Positions 57,911 to 64,000 of a stretch of 64,000 nt of DNA are shown here, in pieces. The stretch comes from Berberis thunbergii (taxonomy: Eukaryota > Streptophyta > Magnoliopsida > Ranunculales > Berberidaceae). The stretch covers positions 434,001 through 498,000 of the forward strand of contig QNQO01000596.1 of the NCBI GenBank assembly GCA_003290165.1, written 5' to 3'. The position numbers and the translations under genes were made by a program. Under the pieces are notes generated by a model. That model ran no database searches and was not told where the DNA came from. It was given only the letters and a program-made list of their open reading frames with translations. Each line of letters opens with the position of its first letter. The first letter of the stretch is position 1.

Positions 57911-59115
57911 TAAAACAGTCAAGCAAAGTTAACTAAATATCAAAATCAAAATTGAACGATCGAAGTCAAAGACAAAGGATTGATCAATAATAGTCAAACT
58001 TCTAAGAAGATTGAAGTCTAAGACGGTTGAAGAAGTCCAAGAAAGTGGACGATAAAGGGAAGATAAAAGACTAGTCTAAACTGGCTAAGGAATGGCCAAA
58101 ATTCATTCAAGTGGCTAAAGATTAAAAATTTTAAAATGAACAAAGCAAAGTCAACTATGCTATTTGATCAAGTGATCATTTTAACAAAAGATTCGTTCTG
58201 ACATTAATTGATGGGGACCCCCCCCCCCCAATCCATCCTATAAATAGAGGTAACCATTGTTAAGCTAAGTATAAAAGAAAAACTTGGAAATTTTGAGAGA
58301 AAGCTTGACAAAATCAAATAAGACATCAAGAAAGGAATCTTCAAGCCTCTAATAGCAAGTTTCTCTTCCAAGTTCAAGAAACTCACATAAAATTTCTATC
58401 ATATTCTTTAGGGAGGTTCAAAAGAAAAAAGAGTTCTAAGGCTTGAATGTGAGCTTAACCTAGGCCAAAAGAGAGACCAACCTCTTATTACCCCAAACTT
58501 TCATACTTGTATGGGTGAGATGTCTCTTCTTATAAAGAAGTAAGACATTGAGCTTTAACCTATTCTAATTCGCCGATTTCTGAGAAATTTGTATAGTGCC
58601 AAAATAAAGTGTTGTTTATCAGTTGTCAAAGTCTTATTGTGTATGGGTTTTGGCCTTGGAAAGCTGTGGTTGTAGAGTCTTAAAAGGTGTGTTTATTAGA
58701 ACATGCTTTTCACTCAGGTTCGTGGGAATACAATAAAAAAAATGTGTGGTGCGCATTTTCCCTCCACCAAGGTTGAAACCAATTAAGGTTAATCCAAACA
58801 AAATTAGGTGAACCTCGTTATATTTCTTTATTCTGTAGGATTGTCTTCTATTCACTTGTTCCTTGCTCTTTTTTACTTTCTCTTAATCATGGTTGTGCAT
58901 GCCACTACCTGAAATTTGTATGTTTGAAAAGGATTTTGGAGTTTTGAATGTAAGCAGCTCACTTATTGGTTTCTCAAATGGAGACTTGGATCAACATTTT
59001 AAACAGTTTTCCAAACTATCCATTTGATCCCCAAGACTTTGATTCCATTGAGACACCTAGAGTTGAACACAAAACTTTCTATACTCTATTTAAGGTTCAA
59101 GTCTAGCATACTAAC
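57911..59115. other. Intergenic, no gene seen
   Basis: AT-rich text with GAAGTC/AAGTC words near 57960-58060, and a run of ten C at about 58218-58228. Possibly LTR or other transposon remnant; ends not visible. Confidence 0.4.
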
Positions 59116-59670
59116 TGATGATACACAAAACCGTCAGTTAATATGCATTGTATGCATGTCATGATGATCTCGTCAGCAGGACAAAGCGGGCTCGGATGCC
59201 CACCATATCTGGCACGACCCAGATAACAATAAGCCCATATTGGGAGAATTCAAAAGGTTGGATCCAAATTGCAACGCCCTATTAAGCCCTTTTGTCACAT
59301 GGTAAAACCCAATACTCGTAAGACCTAATCAGGTAAGTATATGGGGGATCTCCTAAGACGGGCCGACCATCAACACATTGGTTCTGACAAGAAAATATAT
59401 CCCAGAGTATAAGTTGTGCATGAAAACTTTCTTGCATGGACAACACTACGAAAGGGAAACCGCAAATCAAGGAGCACAAGTCATGTATGCAAACTCTCCT
59501 ACATAGACGACTCCCAACTAGGAAACGATCTCCAACAAGTTCTCTTTCCCTAAACTACGCCAGCGAAGGCCTAGTCGAATGCAGACTCTTGCATTATAAA
59601 TAAGACACATGTTTGAAAAATAAATGTATGCTACAAAACCCAATTTACAACTTTAAGTTTTCCTTCAGTT

Positions 59671-59688
59671 TGGCGCCGTCCGTGGGAA
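59671..59688 (+). other. Primer binding site of the Tat-type element
   Basis: TGGCGCCGTCCGTGGGAA lies three bases after the LTR end CA (59666-59667). This wording is usual for the Tat/Ogre group of plant Ty3/gypsy elements. Confidence 0.82.
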
Positions 59689-59742
59689 ACGATGAATTTC
59701 CTTGAAAAACAGTGATACCACCCTGCCTCACAATACAAAGAT

Positions 59743-61050
59743 ATGGTGACCATGAGATCTTGCAACAATGGAGACATCGCTGAGCCCACGAACGCTTGTA
59801 CTACGAGAACGCCGTTAGTTCTGACGAATCCAACACCGCGGGAGGAACAAAATCAGACCTCGCACTGGTTGCAACAGCGACAAATCAAAGGGTGGATTTG
59901 TTGTCAACCCAGATGCAGCAAATTGTAAGAGTGCTGGAGATTCTCACCTAACAGAACCCTCCACTCGCGGAAGGAGAATTGGAGCAGCGAAGAGCCTCGT
60001 CCCCAAAAAACTCAAGGGAACATGTTCACGAGAGCCACGTTGCCCCTGCAGGTCTCAGTGGACCAAAGGCGGGGACCTAGCTCCAGGGTTGATGGACAGG
60101 TTTCCCAGAATCCCATTAGACTAGGGGCCACCAATCCTGACGTACTATTCAACTTCATCGTCTCGCCGTTCATGGATCATATCATTAACGAGCCTTTGCC
60201 GAAGAAATTCACTCCGTCGAAGCTAGAGTTCTCTGACGGGAGGACAGACCCGTCTGATTACTTGCGCTACTTCTAGCATGTAATGGCGCTCAAAAAAGGA
60301 TCTGAAGCAATAATGTGTCAGTCATTCCCTACCAGCCCGAAAAAGTGAGCGCTAATTTGGTTCCACAACCCCCCTCCGAGGTCCATCGAATCATTCTGGA
60401 TATTGGCAAAAGCGTTCTTTACACGCTTCGTCGACAGTCAGTGAATCAGGAAGGGCCTGCATTATCTACTCACCCTCAGACAATAGCCCAACGAAACGTT
60501 ACGAGAATACGTTACACGCTTTAACGATGAGTTAACTCTCATCGATGGCTGCAGTAGCGACACCGCAGTTTCAACTTTTTTCTCAGGTCTGAGGAGAGGC
60601 AAGTTCTATGATATCCTCACTCTGAACCCTCCAACTGATATGTAAGATTTACTGAAAAATGCTCAGAGGTACATCACTCTCAATGAGATGCTGGCCTTCA
60701 AAAGGGAGGTGGGCTGAAAAGTAACCATTTTCATCTAGAGACAAAAATGAGGGGAAAAAACAGGATGACGGCGATAGGAAGCTCTATGATAGCAAGCCCG
60801 GCTCTGGCTGAGCAAAGCAAGATAAGGCCTCCAACTACGTCGATGCTAAATCCGTCACTTCTATCAATTCCAGTCTGTCTGTCGTCCTGAACTCTATCAA
60901 GAATTGAGAGGATCTAAAGTGGCCCGTAAAACATCGATTAGACCCCTCCCAGTGCAATAAAAACAAATACCGCTCCTTTCACAAGGAAGGTTGCCACAAT
61001 ACCAAACAGGCAAGAATCTAAGGTATGAGGTTGAGCATCAGAAGAAAGAG
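59743..61050 (+). pseudogene. Gag pseudogene of the Tat-type element
   Basis: Fragments in several frames: PLPKKFTPSKLEFSDGRTDP and SDYLRYF (60190-60276), then HVMALKKGSEAIMCQ across a stop, then RWLQ and RGKFYDILTLNPPTDM-like text near 60590. Last comes a zinc-finger-like QCNKNKYRSFHKEGCHNT block (60950-61000). These are typical of gag of Tat-type elements. Stops and frameshifts occur throughout, so no capsid protein can be made. Confidence 0.78.
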
Positions 61051-61089
61051 AAACACAAGGAATTCTTGTGCCCTAGCATCAAACTTAAC

Positions 61090-62104
61090 TGGGTGAAGGA
61101 AGAAGAGTAGGCCACCATTGGAATTGAAGCCGAGGCGGCGGGGGTTATAAACGCCTTGCATGGAATATGCTCAAAAGCAGAATACAAAGCCCTCTTATTA
61201 TGTATGAAATTCGCTAAGGGAATCGGGATAGATAAGATGACCACGTACAATGATTCACGCCTGGTAATCAACCAAGTAAGGGGGAGTTCGATGGCAAAGA
61301 TCCCAGGATGATGGCTTACTGTTAAAAGGTAATCAATGCCATAGGCGGACTCAAAAGGTCTGAACTCCTACAGTGTCCACGTGACGATAACCATAGAGCC
61401 GACATACTGGTCAAACAGGCCTCAACTACAGTGGAAGTTTTCGACGGGATCGTCGAATTCCAAGAACTACCGACTCTGGAGGAAGAAAAACCCAATGAAG
61501 TCCATGCGATGGATGTAGAGACAAGCTGGATGAACCCCATTATCTAGTATATCAAGAATGGAGTCCTCCTAGCTGAGAAGATAGAGGCTAGAAGGCTGAA
61601 GAACATAACAACCCAATACTTTATCCTAAATGACAAGCTATATATAAGGTCTGCCACAAGACCCCTCCTCAAATACCTCACTCCCTCTGAGGCGAACCGT
61701 GTTCTTACAGAGATTTATGGAGGCATCTGCAAGAACCACCCGAGCGGGAGAACTCTGGCCCACAAAGCGCTAACCTTAGGGTACTATTGGCCGAAGATGC
61801 AACAAGACGCCAAGGATACTGTTTGCAAATGCGACAAATGTCAAAGGTTCGTGCCATATACACACATGCCCGCTCAACTGCTGGCTCCTATGACCAACCC
61901 ATGGTCGTTTGCGCAATGGGGAATAAAATCTTCAGACCATTCCCAGCCTCAACCAATAAGAAGTTCCTCCTGGTAGCTGTGGACCACTTCACTAAATGGG
62001 TTGAAGTCGAACCCTTATCCAAGATAGGCCAGAGCCAGATTGAGGAATTCATATGGGCCTCCATCGGCTGCAGGTTTGACATCCCAAAAACACTGATCAC
62101 TTAG
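61090..62104 (+). pseudogene. RNase H and integrase N-terminal part of the Tat-type element
   Basis: RNase H wording: AEYKALLLCMKFAKGIGIDK with NDSRLVINQVRG (61175-61290), then HRADILVKQAS (61395-61430). The integrase zinc finger follows: EIYGGICKNHPSGRTLAHKA, GYYWPKMQQDA, CKCDKCQRF (61705-61860). The core begins AVDHFTKWVEVEPL with IEEFIWASIGCRFDIPKTLI, followed by a stop at 62102-62104. Confidence 0.85.
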
Positions 62105-62720
62105 AATACAATTCGTAGGCCATAGGGTTGAAAAGCTATGCAAGGAGCTCGACATCAACCACCAGGGCACCAGCAAGCCAACGGCCAAGCAGAAGTCACC
62201 AACAGAACAATCTTGGAAGCACTCAAAACGAAACTCGATGCGGCCAAGGGAAAATGGGTCTCAATGCTTCCAGGAATACTACGGGCGTATTGAACCACAA
62301 AAAGAACCCCAACTGGAAAAACACCTTTTGCCCTAGCCTATGGGTTGGAAGCTATGGTCCCAGTGGAGCTTGCAATACCGACCTTTTGAATAGAAGAGTT
62401 CAGACCAGAGGACAACGATGAAGCTTTACGCATCGGGTTAGACTTCCTAGAAGAAAGGAGAGATCAAACCTTTGCTAGGATAGCCACCTACCAGAAAAAA
62501 AAAATAGCTCAATACTACAATAAGAGAGTCAAGCCACATGAATTCAAAGTGGGAGACTGAGTACTCAGAAAAACTTAGCAAAACACAAAAGAACCAGACA
62601 CATGCAAGCTAAACCTAAATTGAGAGGGGCCTTACAAAATAACCACGATCAACAGGCGAGGAACTTATTGGTTGGAAGACATCGATTAGGAGAAGCCTTA
62701 TGCAGAATTGGAATGTAGAG
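62105..62720 (+). pseudogene. Integrase core end and C-terminal part of the Tat-type element
   Basis: Wording in shifting frames: HQQANGQAEVTNRTILEALK (62165-62225, containing the catalytic Glu region), TPFALAYGLEAMVPVE (62320-62365), then LDFLEERRDQTFARIATYQ (62435-62495), NKRVKPHEFKVGD, GPYKITTI, GTYWLEDID. Stops break it in several places. No chromodomain is seen, in line with the Tat lineage. Confidence 0.82.
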
Positions 62721-62879
62721 CTCCTAAAATTTATTATCAATATACGGTATTTGCTTTTCCTAAAACTCTCACAGCTGTCTAAATCAACAACCAATCAATC
62801 TATCACAGTCCGATTCTCACCCACTCAATGAATTGCATGATTCGAGGCACCAGAATCAGACTTACCAAACTCGACCAAA

Positions 62880-63730
62880 GCTTAGTCAGTTTCAGCTGAT
62901 GACGATGGCTTCTGGTCTGGTCTAAGACCTAGTCCGCTAGGCGGATAACGATGGGTTAGAAAGTGGGAGCTTAGTCAGCGCTCTAAGCCTGATCGAGACG
63001 GTTTGCCAGGGATCATTGTCCTATAACGGATAATGATCATCGAACCCAACCAAAGCTTAGTTAGTGACGACTGATGATGATAGCTTCTGGTTCGCTCGAA
63101 GCCTAGTCCGCAAATAACGGATGACGATGGCCTAAAAAGTGGGAGTCTAGTCAGCACTCTCGACGCTTGATGACAATGGCTTGCCAAAGATCACCGTCTA
63201 GTTACGGACAATGATTGTCGAACCCAACCAAAGCTTAGTCAGTGGTCACTGATGACGATAGCTTCTAGTTTGCTCTAACACCTAGTCCACCGAGCGCGGA
63301 TGATGATGGGTAGAAAGTGGGAGCCTAGTCAGTGCTCACGCAGCCTGATGAGGATGGCTTGCCAGGGATTTTTGCCCAATTGCGGGGAATGATCGTCGAA
63401 CTTTATCACTTTAACACCTAGTCTGTCGAGTACGGATGACGATGAGTTAAAAAGTGGGAGTCTAGCCAGTGCTCATGCAGCCTGATGACGATGGTTTGTT
63501 AGTGATCATTGTCATTCCGCAGACAGTGATCACGAACCTTGTCACTCTAACACGTAGTTCGCCGAGTGCGGATGATGATGGGTTAGAAAGTGAGTCTAGT
63601 CAGTGCTCATGTGGCTGATGATGATGGCTTGCTAGGGATCGTTGTCATTTCGTAAACAATGATCGCCAAACCTAGCCAAAGCTTGGTTGGTTTAAACTAA
63701 TGATAATGGCTTCTGGCCCAACCTACGGCC
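62880..63730 (+). repeat. Five-copy tandem repeat (136-178 bp units) downstream of pol
   Basis: Anchor CCTAGTCCG or a variant, followed by CGGATGACGATGGGTTAGAA and AGTGGGAGYCTAGTCAGTGC, then GATGACGATGGCTTGCCAGG and GGATCATTGTC. Copies start near 62928, 63100, 63270, 63414 and 63550, with a partial sixth at 63728. Unit length varies because parts are deleted in copies 3-5. It lies between integrase and the expected 3' LTR. Confidence 0.88.
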
Positions 63731-64000
63731 TAGCCCGCTGTAAAAAAAATTAAGGAGGTCCAAGAAGTCCAAAGTAAAATGACTTCCAAATTTGTTGCGC
63801 AAGTAATGTGTCGATAAGCCCGATGCTATAGCATGACAACTCAGCTAAGCTTCAGAGAGTACAAGTACAAAATACCACTTAGCAAACTTTTTTTATATCA
63901 TGCCTTTAAATATTACAATTGTTTTGAAGAATTAACTTCAGAGGCTGAATAGCCAGATACATAAGAACGGACTGTAGGGGATAAGGGATTATTGTCCAAG
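63731..64000. other. Window end, possibly polypurine tract and 3' LTR start of the Tat-type element
   Basis: A purine-rich stretch, AAAAAAAATTAAGGAGGTCC, sits at about 63743-63762, followed by TTGTTGCGCAAGTAATG, which has the GTTGCGCAAGT word also found at 44791 in the other Tat relic. The boundary is not proven because the window ends here. Confidence 0.35.

Larger units (their letters stand above)
59116..63730 (+). mobile_element. Tat-lineage Ty3/gypsy element, internally deleted
   Basis: The order is LTR end (CTTCA at 59667), primer binding site, decayed gag, RNase H, integrase zinc finger and core, then a tandem-repeat 3' tract. Gag runs directly into RNase H: protease and reverse transcriptase are missing. 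Many stops and frameshifts show that it is dead. The Tat lineage is inferred from the TGGCGCCGTCCGTGGG primer site, the gag wording and the tandem 3' tract. The LTR start could not be fixed; 59116 is only an approximate left limit. Confidence 0.82.

Noticed and set aside
62880..63730. CRISPR-like array
   Set aside because: Units are 136-178 bp, lack unique spacers and sit downstream of a plant retrotransposon; an ordinary tandem repeat.

Overview
The window is AT-rich nuclear DNA from a dicot flowering plant. This is inferred from GT-AG introns, plant-type genes (class II trehalose-phosphate synthase, trihelix factor, LEA14, NAA60/MCC1) and a dense mix of plant transposons. I cannot name the species. 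Only four host genes look real: a class II TPS (16956-21119, +), an NAA60/MCC1-type GNAT acetyltransferase (35719-37638, + with a possible further exon to 38876), a trihelix factor (39933-41093, +) and a LEA14-type protein (46577-47114, -). They show no operon-like or shared-pathway arrangement. They are separate single-copy genes in a transposon-filled background, although TPS and LEA14 both belong to stress/sugar-related families.

Region by region: 1-2583 is the decayed 3' half of a Ty3/gypsy chromovirus. Its 3' LTR begins at 2584 and runs into a three-copy, about 1.45 kb tandem repeat (3200-7562). 7600-14830 holds two members of one TIR transposon family, an inserted 758-bp hAT element (8835-9592), a 506-bp MITE and the 3' end of an RTE-type LINE. 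The TPS gene follows, with a large 5'-UTR intron and two single-base homopolymer insertions that break its frame. Directly behind it lies a 4.8 kb head-to-tail array of Helitron-like units (about 21505-26340), itself hit by a second hAT copy (23808-24518). 26350-35700 is mostly intergenic with a PIF-like element and a long-stem MITE, and may include a distant 5'-UTR exon of the acetyltransferase gene.

43560-45450 is a relic of a Tat-lineage Ty3/gypsy element carrying a SINE with 16-bp target duplications. A nested palindrome of about 165 bp lies 0.4 kb upstream of LEA14. 49227-50956 is a Pack-hAT carrying exon 1 of a TRAP-beta (SSR2) gene. 51163-57907 is a 6.7 kb Pack-CACTA with perfect ends and a 3-bp target duplication; it carries exons of a LIN-type E3 ligase gene and of an SCPL48/49-type serine carboxypeptidase gene. 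59116-63730 is a second Tat-lineage element with LTR end, primer binding site, gag, an internal deletion that removes reverse transcriptase, RNase H, integrase and a 3' tandem-repeat tract.

The most notable features are the gene-fragment-capturing DNA transposons, the tandem Helitron concatemer, the nested palindrome, and a hydrophobic alternative C-terminus of the NAA60-like gene.
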